DNA of 64,000 nucleotides from Chersky-806 sp038252255 (lineage in GTDB: Bacteria > Actinomycetota > Acidimicrobiia > IMCC26256 > JAENVU01), in contig JBBSAM010000008.1 in NCBI GenBank assembly GCA_038252255.1, positions 62,001 through 126,000 of the forward strand. Direction: 5' to 3'. Both the position numbers and the translations under genes were made by a program. Below, one piece after another: positions 24,908 through 33,508 of the stretch (position 1 is its first letter; every line of letters starts with the position of its first letter). Under the pieces are notes generated by a model. It was not told the origin of the DNA and made no database searches. It was given only the letters and a program-made list of their open reading frames with translations.

Positions 24908-25837
24908 ATGAGCCCCCAGCCCCGAGGCGCCCGAGCGCTGAGCCGGTTCCGGGACGACGACCGGCAGCGCACGTTCCTGAGCGCCTATCAGCGCGGGTTG
25001 GGCTACTGGCCCGCCCCGCCGGCGCACCGCGACCTCGACGGCCGGTACGGGACCACCCACGTCCTGGCTTCGGGCGCGCCGAGCGGCTCGCCCATCGTCC
25101 TGTTGCACGGGATGGCGGTGTCATCGCCGTCCTGGTTCGCCGATGTCGCCGCGCTGGGCGAACGCCACCCGATCTACGCGATCGACACGATCACCGATGC
25201 CGGACGAAGCATCCAACGGTCGAGGATTCGCGACGGAGCCGATCTGGCCGCGTGGCTCGACGAAGTGCTCGAGTCCCTCGCCCTCGATTCGGTGCACCTC
25301 GTCGGGCTCTCGTACGGAGGCTGGCTCGCGCTCAACCAGGCGATCCGCTCACCCGGGCGGCTCGCGAGCGTCACTTCGATCGACCCGCCCGGCGCCCTCG
25401 GGAGAGCGAAGGGCACCTTCCTCGTCAGGATCGCGCCGGACAGCCTCCTGGCCCTCGCCAAATCGGATCCGGCGCTCCACCGGCTGCTGCGGCGGCTCAA
25501 CAACGGGACCGTGCCACCGCAGCCGCTGCTCGACCTCTCCGTCGCGGGGCTCCGCACGTTCGTCGCGAAGCAGCCGTACCCGAAGCGAATGACCGACGAC
25601 CAGCTGCGGACGATCGCAGCTCCGACCCTCTTGCTCTTCGGAGAGCAGAGCCCGGTCAATCACTCCCGACGGGCCGCCGACCGGTCACGTCGTCTGCTGA
25701 CCGACGTCGCGGTCGAGATCATCCCCGGCGTGGGGCACATGCTCCCCCTGGAGCAACCCGACCTCTTCACGCGCCGACTGCTCAGCTTCGTCGATGGCGT
25801 CGACGCGCGGCTTCCCCCTGCCGTTTCTCCAACGTGA
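24908..25837 (+). CDS. Alpha/beta hydrolase
   Basis: 309 residues. The oxyanion region is LLHGMA, the nucleophile elbow is GLSYGG with Ser135, and the catalytic His is in PGVGHMLPLEQP near residue 283; the acid is probably in the LFGEQSPVN loop. The ATG is set by a GGAGGG Shine-Dalgarno seven bases upstream; the in-frame reading further upstream would run through the operator. No signal peptide, so it is cytoplasmic. The substrate, likely an ester or C-C bond in a xenobiotic or lipid, is unknown. It is divergent from a TetR gene with a shared palindrome, so induction by substrate is plausible. Confidence 0.88.
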   Translation: MSPQPRGARALSRFRDDDRQRTFLSAYQRGLGYWPAPPAHRDLDGRYGTTHVLASGAPSGSPIVLLHGMAVSSPSWFADVAALGERHPIYAIDTITDAGRSIQRSRIRDGADLAAWLDEVLESLALDSVHLVGLSYGGWLALNQAIRSPGRLASVTSIDPPGALGRAKGTFLVRIAPDSLLALAKSDPALHRLLRRLNNGTVPPQPLLDLSVAGLRTFVAKQPYPKRMTDDQLRTIAAPTLLLFGEQSPVNHSRRAADRSRRLLTDVAVEIIPGVGHMLPLEQPDLFTRRLLSFVDGVDARLPPAVSPT

Positions 25838-25859
25838 CCGTTGATCGATGAGCGCGGCG

Positions 25860-26678
25860 CTAGCTCTTGATGTCCTTGCGGTGGAACCACCACCAGGCGA
25901 TGCTCAGGAAGACGACGACGTACGGGACCTGCAGCAGGATGCTGCGCCACATGTCGTCGGTGAAGGTGTTGCGAGTGAACAGGTCCGTCCAGGCGTCGTA
26001 GTAGCGGATCGGCAGCCCGTACCGGATGGACCCGAGCGAGCTGAGGCGATTGAGGATCAGCGACACGATGTAGAGACCTACGGCACCGAAGATCGCTCCC
26101 GCCGCGGCGTCGGCCATGGTCGAGAGCATGAAGCCGAACGCGACCACCGCCGCGAGACCCCAGGTGATCAGCACCACCGCCAGCCCGAGATGGAGAATGA
26201 TCTCGCTCGGTGACTGGGACAGGTTGAAGAACGGGATCACGAGCGGGTGCCACCCGAACGCGATCACGCCGGCGATGATCCCGGAGAGCGCCACCAGCGC
26301 CGTCGACAACACTGCGAACACGACGACGACGACGAGCTTCGCGGCGAGGAGCCGGCCGCGCCGGACCGGGCGCACGAGCAGGTAGCGCAGGTTTCCCCAG
26401 CTCGCCTCACTGGCGATCGCGTCCCCCGCGAACATGCAGATGATCACGACGAGGAAGAACCCGCTCATCACCTCGAGCGCCGCGATCGGGACGGCCAGCC
26501 CGGTCTGGGTCGCCAGCGCGAAGAAGCGATCCTCGCCGCCCCGGCCGCCCGGACTCGGCGGATTGAGCTTGATCGCGACCGTGATGATGATGGGCACGGC
26601 GATGACGAATGCCAGCGCGACCCACGTGCGCGGCCGCCGCACCTGCTTGGAGATCTCGGTCCCGATGAGGCGCAGCAT
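25860..26678 (-). CDS. ABC-2 type exporter permease
   Basis: 272 residues with six predicted TM segments: WVALAFVIAVPIIITVAI, ALEVMSGFFLVVIICMF, LVVVVVFAVLSTALVAL, LGLAVVLITWGLAAVVAF, AIFGAVGLYIVSLIL and VPYVVVFLSIAWWWF. The extracytoplasmic insertion after TM1 is Gly/Pro-rich. ATG at 26678 overlaps the stop of the upstream ATPase gene (TGATG), which decides the start over a longer frame through the ATPase gene. It forms the membrane part of a two-gene exporter; the exported compound (drug, peptide or lipid) is unknown. Confidence 0.88.
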   Translation of the reverse strand: MLRLIGTEISKQVRRPRTWVALAFVIAVPIIITVAIKLNPPSPGGRGGEDRFFALATQTGLAVPIAALEVMSGFFLVVIICMFAGDAIASEASWGNLRYLLVRPVRRGRLLAAKLVVVVVFAVLSTALVALSGIIAGVIAFGWHPLVIPFFNLSQSPSEIILHLGLAVVLITWGLAAVVAFGFMLSTMADAAAGAIFGAVGLYIVSLILNRLSSLGSIRYGLPIRYYDAWTDLFTRNTFTDDMWRSILLQVPYVVVFLSIAWWWFHRKDIKS

Positions 26679-27610
26679 CACGCGCCCTTTCCGACGTGCC
26701 GTTCGGTGTGATCGCCGACGAGACCCAGGAATGCGTCTTCGAGCTGGTGGCGCGAGGTGACCGTCTCGACCGCGATGCCGGCTTGGACCAGCGCGGCGAC
26801 CAAGGCCGAACGCGCGACGCCGTCGAGGTCGATCGACAGGCCGGGCGACTCGTCGGTCACCCGGCTGACTCCGGGAATCGCTTCGAGGAGCCGCCGAGCC
26901 CGCTCGACGTCGTCCACCTCCAAGTACGCGGAGGTGCTCTCCGCGATCAGCTCCCGGACCGTTCCGGTCGTGACCAACCGGCCCTTGTCCATCACGACGA
27001 CGTGGCTGCACACCTGTTCGACCTCCGCGAGCAGGTGGCTCGAGAGCAGGACCGTCACTCCTTGTTCCGAGAGGCGCCGCACGAGCTCCCGGATCGCCCG
27101 CATCTCCTGGGGGTCGAGCCCATTGGTCGGCTCGTCGAGCAACAACAGCTCGGGGCGGCCGAGCAGGACGCGCGCGAGGCCGAGCCGTTGGCGCATCCCT
27201 TGGGAGTAGGTCTTGACCCGCCGATCGATCGCGTCGCCCAGCCCGGCGACCGCCAGCGCACCGTCGAGATCCGCTTCGGACCACGGCACGCCACCGGCCT
27301 CCCACCAGAGCCGGAGGTTGAGCAAACCCGAAAGGTGCGGCACGAAGGCGGCTTGCTCGATCATCGTTCCGACGCGTGCGAGCTCCGGTGCGCCCGGACG
27401 GACCGTGTTGCCGAAGAGCCGCGCTTCACCGGCGCTCGGCCGGACCAAGCCGACGAGCATGCGCAGCGCGGTGGTCTTGCCCGCACCGTTCGGACCGAGC
27501 AGCCCGCAGACCTCGCCCGGCTCGACCTCGAAGTCCAGATCGACGACTGCATTGACGCTGCCGTAGCTCTTGGTCAGGCCGCGAACGGCAACCACGGCAG
27601 CGTCGCTCAT
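26678..27610 (-). CDS. ABC-2 type exporter ATP-binding protein
   Basis: 310 residues. Walker A GPNGAGKTT is at about residues 39-47, the Q-loop at TMIEQAAF, the signature is YSQGMRQR, Walker B LLLLDEPTNGLDP and the H-loop SSHLLAEV. The C-terminal 80 residues form the accessory domain seen in DrrA/CcmA-type drug-export ATPases. It is translationally coupled to the downstream permease. No resistance or biosynthesis genes are adjacent. Confidence 0.92.
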   Translation of the reverse strand: MSDAAVVAVRGLTKSYGSVNAVVDLDFEVEPGEVCGLLGPNGAGKTTALRMLVGLVRPSAGEARLFGNTVRPGAPELARVGTMIEQAAFVPHLSGLLNLRLWWEAGGVPWSEADLDGALAVAGLGDAIDRRVKTYSQGMRQRLGLARVLLGRPELLLLDEPTNGLDPQEMRAIRELVRRLSEQGVTVLLSSHLLAEVEQVCSHVVVMDKGRLVTTGTVRELIAESTSAYLEVDDVERARRLLEAIPGVSRVTDESPGLSIDLDGVARSALVAALVQAGIAVETVTSRHQLEDAFLGLVGDHTERHVGKGA

Positions 27611-27700
27611 CAGCCCGACCCTACGCCGCGCTCGGCCCCGTCCGTCGACGCGGCGACGTGAGAATCTCGCGAACTCTCCGGCCGAGTTAGCGTCGGGTCG

Positions 27701-28471
27701 GTGGATGAGGCGCCGAAGGGCATGACCGAGGCTGAACGGTTCGCGCGCTGGGCGCGCGCGCCCGAAGGTTCCGAACCGGTACCGATCGTGGCGGCGGCCA
27801 CGGTGGTGCTGCTGCGAGACACGCCGGCCGGGCTCGAGACGCTCATGCTGCGCCGCGACTCACGGCTCGCGTTCGCCGGCGGGATGTGGGTGTTTCCCGG
27901 CGGTCGCATCGATCCGGGCGACTTCCCGGCCACCGAGGTGTCGGCGGAGGCGGATCTCGCGGCCGCCGGCCGGACCGCCGCGGTGCGCGAAGCGGAGGAG
28001 GAGGCGGGCCTCGACGTCGACCCGGAGTCGCTCGTGCCGCTCGCGCACTGGACCCCTCCCCCGGAGGCTCCGAAGCGGTTCTCGACCCAGTTCTTCGTGG
28101 CGCCGGCGCCGGCGGGCACCGTGACGATCGACGACGGCGAGATCCGGGATCACATGTGGGTCGCGCCCGGTACCGCACTGGAGCGGCGGGACGCACTCGA
28201 GATCGAGCTCGCTCCCCCGACCTGGGTCACGCTGCACACGTTGTCCCGGCACGAGAGTGTCACTGCCGCGCTCGATGCGGTGAGAGCCAGCGAGCCCGAG
28301 CACTTCACGACGAAGGCGGTCTTCACCGACGAGGGGGTCGCGGTGCTCTGGCACGGCGACGCCGGCTACGAGGACGGCGACGCGTTGAAGGACGGCTCGC
28401 GCCACCGGCTCTGGATGGTGGACACCGGCTGGCGGTACGAACGCACCGATCCGCCACCCCGCAAGCGCTGA
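27701..28471 (+). CDS. NUDIX hydrolase, NUDT19-like with insertion in the Nudix box
   Basis: 256 residues. The Nudix box is split: GGMWVFPGGRIDPGD starts it, and the catalytic helix REAEEEAGL comes after an insertion (FPATEVSAEADLAAAGRTAAV). Such an insertion is typical of the NUDT19/RP2 group, which hydrolyses CoA or acyl-CoA derivatives (family knowledge, not proven here). The GTG start is chosen, but ATG eight codons later is also reasonable. Cytoplasmic. Convergent with the SDR downstream with a six-base gap. Confidence 0.87.
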   Translation: MDEAPKGMTEAERFARWARAPEGSEPVPIVAAATVVLLRDTPAGLETLMLRRDSRLAFAGGMWVFPGGRIDPGDFPATEVSAEADLAAAGRTAAVREAEEEAGLDVDPESLVPLAHWTPPPEAPKRFSTQFFVAPAPAGTVTIDDGEIRDHMWVAPGTALERRDALEIELAPPTWVTLHTLSRHESVTAALDAVRASEPEHFTTKAVFTDEGVAVLWHGDAGYEDGDALKDGSRHRLWMVDTGWRYERTDPPPRKR

Positions 28472-28477
28472 AGGGCT

Positions 28478-29254
28478 CTAGCGGCGCCGGCCGAACTCCT
28501 CGAGGATCGCGTCGGCCTGGCCGTTCGGCAGGCACGAGCCGCCGTCGATCAAGACGTTCTGCCCGGTGACGTACGCGGCGAGCGGTGAGGCCAGGAAGAC
28601 CACGACGTTCGCGACGTCGAGGGGAGTCCCGACGCGACCGAGCGGCGTCGCGCTCTCCACCCGGGCGCGCATCGCGGCGTCGTCCAGCACCATCGCGGTC
28701 AGGTTCGTCTCCACGATTCCCGGCGACACGCAGTTCACCCGGATGCGCGGCGCGTATTCCAACGCGGCATCCATCGTCAACGAGATCACTCCCGCCTTCG
28801 CCGCCGAGTAGGGCCCCTCGAAGCGCGTGGGCCGAACACCGCTGACCGAGGCGTGGTTCACGATGCTGCCGCCGTGCTCGCGCATGAGGGGGACCGCGGC
28901 TCGGATGCCGTGAAACGTCCCCGTGAGGTTGACCCCGACGAGCCGGGCCCACTCGGCATCCGGGTACCGGTGCAGTGGCATCGCGTTTCCTACGCCGGCG
29001 TTGTTGAACAGGACGGTGAGCCCTCCGAGCGCGCTCGCCGCGTCTTCTATTGCTCGCGAGCACGCTTCCGGATCGCTGACGTCGGCGACGAACCCGGGCA
29101 GTCCGAGCTCGGCGGTCGTGGCCGTCGTGGCATCAACGTCGACGTCGACGATCGCGACCGACGCCCCCTCCTCGACCATCCGCCGGGCGGTCGCGCGACC
29201 GATCCCACCCGCACCTCCGGTCACGATCGCCCGCTCACCGTCCAGCATCCCCAT
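28478..29254 (-). CDS. Short-chain dehydrogenase/reductase
   Basis: Classical SDR of 258 residues. TGGAGGIG is at residues 12-19 and the catalytic residues are Ser136, Tyr149 and Lys153 (YSAAK). VAIVDVDVD after the second strand suggests NAD specificity. The C-terminal motif VTGQNVLIDGG is complete. ATG at 29254 is preferred (an alternative ATG lies two codons on). It stands alone, separated from the HU gene by a strong terminator, so it has its own promoter. The substrate is unknown. Confidence 0.88.
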   Translation of the reverse strand: MGMLDGERAIVTGGAGGIGRATARRMVEEGASVAIVDVDVDATTATTAELGLPGFVADVSDPEACSRAIEDAASALGGLTVLFNNAGVGNAMPLHRYPDAEWARLVGVNLTGTFHGIRAAVPLMREHGGSIVNHASVSGVRPTRFEGPYSAAKAGVISLTMDAALEYAPRIRVNCVSPGIVETNLTAMVLDDAAMRARVESATPLGRVGTPLDVANVVVFLASPLAAYVTGQNVLIDGGSCLPNGQADAILEEFGRRR

Positions 29255-29300
29255 GGCGGCATCCTGGCCCGTGGCGCGAAAGCGCCACAACACCGGACGC

Positions 29301-29331
29301 GATGAGGGGAGGCCGTTGGCCTCCCCTCATC
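29301..29331 (-). terminator. Strong hairpin terminator of the HU gene
   Basis: GATGAGGGGAGGCC and GGCCTCCCCTCATC are perfectly complementary 14-base arms with a GTT loop, 33 bases downstream of the HU stop codon. No T-tract follows. The stem is the most stable in the window by eye. Confidence 0.8.
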
Positions 29332-29363
29332 CAGTCGTGGTGCTGCGCCCGGAGGCGCCGGTG

Positions 29364-29648
29364 CTACTTCTTGCCGCCGAGCACCGCGTCCTTGAAGCCC
29401 TTGAGAGGCGTGATCTTCGCCGCCTTCTTGGCCGGGATCTTGATGGGCTCGCCGGTCGCAGGGTTGCGACCCATGCGGGCCGTGGTCTCACGGCGGTAGA
29501 ACTTGGCGAATCCGGTGATGGCCACCGGGTCGCCCGCTGCCACCGTCTCGGTGACGACTTCGGTGAACGCGGCGAGGAACGCATCGGCCGACTTCTTGTC
29601 GGTCTCGGTCCTCTCGGCGATCGCCGTGACCAGATCTCTGCGGTTCAC
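29364..29648 (-). CDS. hup: HU-family DNA-binding protein
   Basis: 94 residues, the length of ordinary bacterial HU. The DNA-binding arm carries the signature GRNPATGEPIKIPAKK, and the dimerisation helices are at residues 4-40. It lacks the long Lys/Ala-rich tail found in mycobacterial and streptomycete HupB. The GTG start is set by GAAGGAG seven bases upstream. HU bends and compacts DNA as a dimer. The gene is monocistronic: a 190-base AT-richer leader upstream and a perfect hairpin terminator downstream, consistent with high expression. Confidence 0.95.
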   Translation of the reverse strand: MNRRDLVTAIAERTETDKKSADAFLAAFTEVVTETVAAGDPVAITGFAKFYRRETTARMGRNPATGEPIKIPAKKAAKITPLKGFKDAVLGGKK

Positions 29649-29840
29649 TGAGACTCCTTCGGGAACGGACTGGGTTGCTGGCCAGCCTTGCACGGTGGAC
29701 CCCCGAAACGACGGATTTTCCTGGGGTTTTCGCGACTTCGTGCCGACATTTCGTCCTAATTGCGCAGACTGGGCGGGCCGGTGGCCTCTGCAGGGCCTGT
29801 CCCCGGCGCCGCGTACCCTCGCACTCGCGAAAGACGAGGG

Positions 29841-31820
29841 ATGACCGAGACCGACGCCACGAAACCAGCCCGAGCCACCACGGCGCCCCGGGGAATCGAC
29901 GCGGGCGCGGTGCTCACCGCCGCGGTGGCGGCCCTCGGCGGCGACGATCGGCCGGGCCAGCACCGCCTCGCCGCGGCGGTGGCCGATGCGATCGCGGGCG
30001 AGCATCACCTCGTCGCAGAAGCGCCGACCGGATCGGGGAAAGGGCTCGCCTATCTCGCCGCCGCGGTGAGCTCGGGCCGGCGCGTCGTCGTCTCGACCGC
30101 GACGCTCACGCTGCAGGACCAGCTGTGGAGCAAGGACCTCCCCCACCTCCTCGAGCACGGTGGCGTGACGTTCGCCGCCGCGTTGCTCAAGGGCCGGTCG
30201 CAGTACGTGTGCCGGGCGAAGCTGCGGGCCGCGGTCGGCGGCCAGCCGATGCTCGACGAGCGGCCGGGCCCGACGCTCGCCCGGGACCTCGAACGCCTGG
30301 AGCGATTCGCGCTCGAGTCCGCCACCGGAGACCTCACCGACGTGGACATCGCCGACAGCTCGCGCCGAGCGGCCAGCTGCGCACCGCGCGAGTGCCCGGG
30401 CGCGGCGAAGTGCAGCGACGGGGACGACTGCTTCGCCGAGAAGGCCCGCGAGCGGGCCGCCGGCGCAGACATCCTTGTCGTGAACCACGCCTTGTACTGC
30501 GCCCATCTCGCGTCATCGGGCAACGTCCTGCCGGAGCACGACGTGGTCGTGTTCGACGAGGCCCACGCGCTGCCCGAGGTGGCGACGAGCGCCTTCGGCC
30601 TGGACCTCTCGCCGATGGGGCTGCGCCAGCTCGCGTCCCGCCTGGGCTCCGTGGGCGTCGGTCGCGGTGACACGGATCCGGTCGCCGCCGCCGCCGACGC
30701 GCTGGAGCGCGCGCTCGAACCCCTGGAAGGCCGGGTCGACCCGACGGACGGCGCGCTCGCGGCCGCGCTCGGTTCGGCCGCCGAACGGCTCGCGACGGCG
30801 AACGCCGCGATCGACATGACCGCGGACCCGACTGCCGCGGCCCAGGTGCAGCAGCTCGCCGCCTCGCGGCTCGAGGCCCTCCGCCGGCTCCAATCCCCCC
30901 GCGCGGACGAAGTGGCCTGGCGAGAGGGCGCCGTCTTGCACGTCGCCCCGATCAGCGTCGCGCAGGCCCTCGCGAACTGGCTCTTCCACCGGCTGCCGGT
31001 CGTCCTCGTGTCCGCGACGCTCGGGGGTGGGAACCGATTCGCTCCGTTCGCCGGCCGTCTGGGCCTCGACCCCGACGGTGGCCCCGGCCCAGCCGCGGCA
31101 CCGCCCGCCACCGACCCCGACGACGAGTCCGACCACGTCGACCCGGGCCTCGGGTACGTGGACCTCGAGGTCGAGTCGCCGTTCGACTTCCGGGAGCAGG
31201 CGATGCTCTACGTCGCCAAGCACCTTCCCGAGCCGCGGGACGGGGCATGGGCCGACGCCGCGGGCGAGGAGGTGGCCGGCCTCGTCGCGGCCGCGGGCGG
31301 TCGGGCTCTCGTCCTCTGCACGTCCCGGGCCGCGGTCACCCGGCTGAGCGAGCGGCTGCGGGGCCAGGACGACCACCCGATCCTCGTGCAGGGTGAAGGC
31401 TCACGGTCGGCCCTCCTCCAGCAGTTCGGCGCGGACGAACGCTCCTGTCTCGTGGCCACCCGCAGCTTCTGGATGGGTGTCGACGTCCCGGGCCCGTCGT
31501 GCGTCCTCGTCGTCATCGACCGCCTCCCCTTCACCCGTCCCGACGACCCGCTCGCCCAGGCCCGGCGCGAGGCCGCGGAACGCGCCGGAGGTTCGGGGTT
31601 CCGCGACGTCGACCTCCCGGCCGCGGCACTGGTGCTCGCGCAGGGTGCGGGGCGCCTGATCCGCAGCCGCCAGGACCGGGGTGTCGTCGCGGTGCTGGAT
31701 CGGCGGCTCGCGACCGCCGGCTACCGCGACGCGTTGCTCGACGCGCTGCCGCCGATGCGGCGCGTGGTGGACCCGGACGTCGTCCACGCGTTCCTCGCGG
31801 ACATCACCGCGGTCAGTTGA
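29841..31820 (+). CDS. DinG/XPD-type superfamily 2 DNA helicase with Fe-S cysteines
   Basis: 659 residues. The P-loop is APTGSGKG at residues 61-68, the DEAH box is VVVFDEAHAL, and helicase motifs V-VI lie in the C-terminal half (QGAGRLIRS, with the arginine finger). Between motifs I and II are cysteines at 124, 180, 185, 191 and 197, the position of the 4Fe-4S domain of DinG, YoaA and XPD. The P-loop residue after Lys is Gly, not Ser/Thr, an oddity. Members unwind DNA 5' to 3' and help resolve R-loops or damaged forks. The ATG at 29841 follows GACGAGGG. The stop overlaps the convergent MaoC gene by eight bases. Confidence 0.88.
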   Translation: MTETDATKPARATTAPRGIDAGAVLTAAVAALGGDDRPGQHRLAAAVADAIAGEHHLVAEAPTGSGKGLAYLAAAVSSGRRVVVSTATLTLQDQLWSKDLPHLLEHGGVTFAAALLKGRSQYVCRAKLRAAVGGQPMLDERPGPTLARDLERLERFALESATGDLTDVDIADSSRRAASCAPRECPGAAKCSDGDDCFAEKARERAAGADILVVNHALYCAHLASSGNVLPEHDVVVFDEAHALPEVATSAFGLDLSPMGLRQLASRLGSVGVGRGDTDPVAAAADALERALEPLEGRVDPTDGALAAALGSAAERLATANAAIDMTADPTAAAQVQQLAASRLEALRRLQSPRADEVAWREGAVLHVAPISVAQALANWLFHRLPVVLVSATLGGGNRFAPFAGRLGLDPDGGPGPAAAPPATDPDDESDHVDPGLGYVDLEVESPFDFREQAMLYVAKHLPEPRDGAWADAAGEEVAGLVAAAGGRALVLCTSRAAVTRLSERLRGQDDHPILVQGEGSRSALLQQFGADERSCLVATRSFWMGVDVPGPSCVLVVIDRLPFTRPDDPLAQARREAAERAGGSGFRDVDLPAAALVLAQGAGRLIRSRQDRGVVAVLDRRLATAGYRDALLDALPPMRRVVDPDVVHAFLADITAVS

Positions 31821-32268
31821 GGAAGCGCGACACCGTATCGACGACCGCAGCCGGCTTCTCGGATCCCTCGAGCTCGATCGTGATGCGCACCACGGCCTGG
31901 ACTCCGCCGACGATCCCGGTGACCGACACCACCTCACCGTGCCCACGAACCCTCGAGCCCGCGGGAACGGGGGCGATGAACCGGGCCTTGTCGATGCCGT
32001 AGTTGATGCCCATCGAGATGCCACCGACCTGGGCGAGCTCACCGAGGAACGGTGCGCACAACGCCAGCGTGAGGTAGCCGTGGGCGATCGTCGTACCGAA
32101 CGGCCCGGCCTTGGCCCGTTCCACGTCCACGTGGATCCACTGACGATCACCGGTCGCATCGGCGAACTGGTTGATCCGCTCCTGCGACAGGGTGACCCAG
32201 TCGGTCGTGCCCAGGTTCTGTCCGGATGCGCCGAGCAGGTCTTGCGTGGAAGCGAAGGCAGTACCCAT
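31813..32268 (-). CDS. MaoC-like (R)-specific enoyl-CoA hydratase
   Basis: 151 residues with a single hot-dog domain. The hydratase-2 motif is clear: FADATGDRQWIHVD followed by GPFGTTIAHGYLTL, carrying the catalytic Asp and His. Members hydrate trans-2-enoyl-CoA to (R)-3-hydroxyacyl-CoA in fatty-acid oxidation or synthesis. No partner beta-oxidation genes are adjacent, so the pathway is open. It ends eight bases inside the helicase gene, tail to tail. Confidence 0.9.
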   Translation of the reverse strand: MGTAFASTQDLLGASGQNLGTTDWVTLSQERINQFADATGDRQWIHVDVERAKAGPFGTTIAHGYLTLALCAPFLGELAQVGGISMGINYGIDKARFIAPVPAGSRVRGHGEVVSVTGIVGGVQAVVRITIELEGSEKPAAVVDTVSRFLN

Positions 32269-32375
32269 GCCGGCGTTCTACCACCCCGGAGACGGAGAGG
32301 CGTAGCCTCGGCCGTCGCCTGCGACCGGAGGGGAGCCGTGCGCGTTCGAACGGCAGGAAGCTTCGCGCACGTGCC

Positions 32376-32900
32376 GTGAGCCGGGATCCGCGGCCTGCGC
32401 CACCGGAGCGTCCCGTCGTCGTGGTGATGGGCGTCGCCGGGTCGGGGAAGTCGACCATCGGGCCGCGGCTGGCGCGGCAGCTCGGCGTTGTGTTCGTCGA
32501 CGGCGACGACGTTCACACCGACGCGGCCAAGGCACGCATGGCCGCCGGTCATCCGTTGGACGATGCCGCGCGCGGCCCGTGGCTCGATCGGCTCCACGAG
32601 ATCCTGGCTGCTCACACCGGACGTGGGGTGGTGCTCGCGTGCTCGGCGCTCAAAGCGTCCTACCGGCGCCGGCTCGCCAGCGGTCTCGCCGGCGTCGTGT
32701 TCCTCGCGCTCGTCGCGCCCCGCACCGTGCTCGAGGCGCGTCTCGAGTCGCGACCCGGTCACTTCGCCGGGCCGGTCCTGCTCCCGTCCCAGCTCGAAGA
32801 CCTCGAGCTCGGCGACGATGTCGTCCGCATCGACAGCACGGGGCCCGTAGCTTCGGTCACCGCGGCAGCGGTCAGCGCCGTCCGCGCTGGTCCTCGATGA
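32376..32900 (+). CDS. gntK: Gluconokinase
   Basis: 174 residues of the GntK shikimate-kinase-like fold. The P-loop GVAGSGKST is near residues 18-26. Substrate-binding motifs typical of gluconokinase follow: VDGDDVHT, KARMAAGHPLDDAARGPWL and ACSALKASYRRRL, then RPGHFAGPVLLPSQLEDLE. It phosphorylates gluconate to 6-phosphogluconate in the cytoplasm. The start is uncertain: GTG at 32376 is chosen, and an ATG at the P-loop (GVAG) would be too short for the first strand. The 3' end overlaps the convergent STAS gene by 29 bases. Confidence 0.9.
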   Translation: MSRDPRPAPPERPVVVVMGVAGSGKSTIGPRLARQLGVVFVDGDDVHTDAAKARMAAGHPLDDAARGPWLDRLHEILAAHTGRGVVLACSALKASYRRRLASGLAGVVFLALVAPRTVLEARLESRPGHFAGPVLLPSQLEDLELGDDVVRIDSTGPVASVTAAAVSAVRAGPR

Positions 32901-33357
32901 GCCGGATCGAGCCGGCCACCTTGCGGGGGGCCGCGGAGTCGTCGACCAGCCAGGCGAGCCCGGAGACCTCGAGGACCCGGCGGACGATGCTCGTCGGCCG
33001 TTCGAGCCACAGGGTGGCCCCGGCCGCGAACGCGCGACGCCGAGCCCGGAGGAACACCTGGAGACCCGCCGCATCGCAGAACTCGAGCGCGTGGAGGTCG
33101 AGCACCAGCTCCGGCGTACCTACCTGGATCGCGTCGTGCAAGGAGGTCTCCATGCGGGCGGCGGTGCTCAGGTCGAGCTCGCCTGCGGGCCGGACGACGG
33201 TGCGGTGCGGGCCGGACAAGATGGCGACGCCGAACCTGGCATCCGGCCGGGCCCCGGACGAGCCGCCGGAGCCGCCGGCGAGCCGCAGGCCCCTGCGGGT
33301 CGAGCCCGTCGCCGGGCGTGCCGCGCCGAACCGGGTCTCCGTCTCCGCTGCGCTCAT
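32872..33357 (-). CDS. STAS-domain protein (anti-sigma-factor-antagonist-like), phosphosite missing
   Basis: 161 residues. A Gly/Arg/Ala-rich, probably disordered N-terminus (1-45) precedes one STAS domain (about 50-150): VVRPAGELDLSTAARMETSL and then LVLDLHALEFCDAAGLQVFL. The last segment is where SpoIIAA-type antagonists carry the phosphorylated Ser (DSSG); here it reads DAAG, so switching by serine phosphorylation is not possible at that site. No anti-sigma kinase gene is adjacent. It may act as a constitutive antagonist or as a partner in another complex. Confidence 0.82.
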   Translation of the reverse strand: MSAAETETRFGAARPATGSTRRGLRLAGGSGGSSGARPDARFGVAILSGPHRTVVRPAGELDLSTAARMETSLHDAIQVGTPELVLDLHALEFCDAAGLQVFLRARRRAFAAGATLWLERPTSIVRRVLEVSGLAWLVDDSAAPRKVAGSIRLIEDQRGRR

Positions 33358-33508
33358 GCCTCGACCCTACGGACCGACGTGCCCGCCGTCACGTCAACAG
33401 ACCCACAACCCTCCCCCCGAGGGTGCGGCGCGCCGCGTCCGGGAACGCAACGATCGGAGGCCTCGCGGACTCCGGCGGGCGTAGAGTCCGGCGGGACGGA
33501 GGTCTCGT

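Noticed and set aside
33471..33495. Direct repeat TCCGGCGGG twice at 16-base spacing
   Set aside because: Short, GC-rich and not repeated elsewhere; likely chance in this composition.
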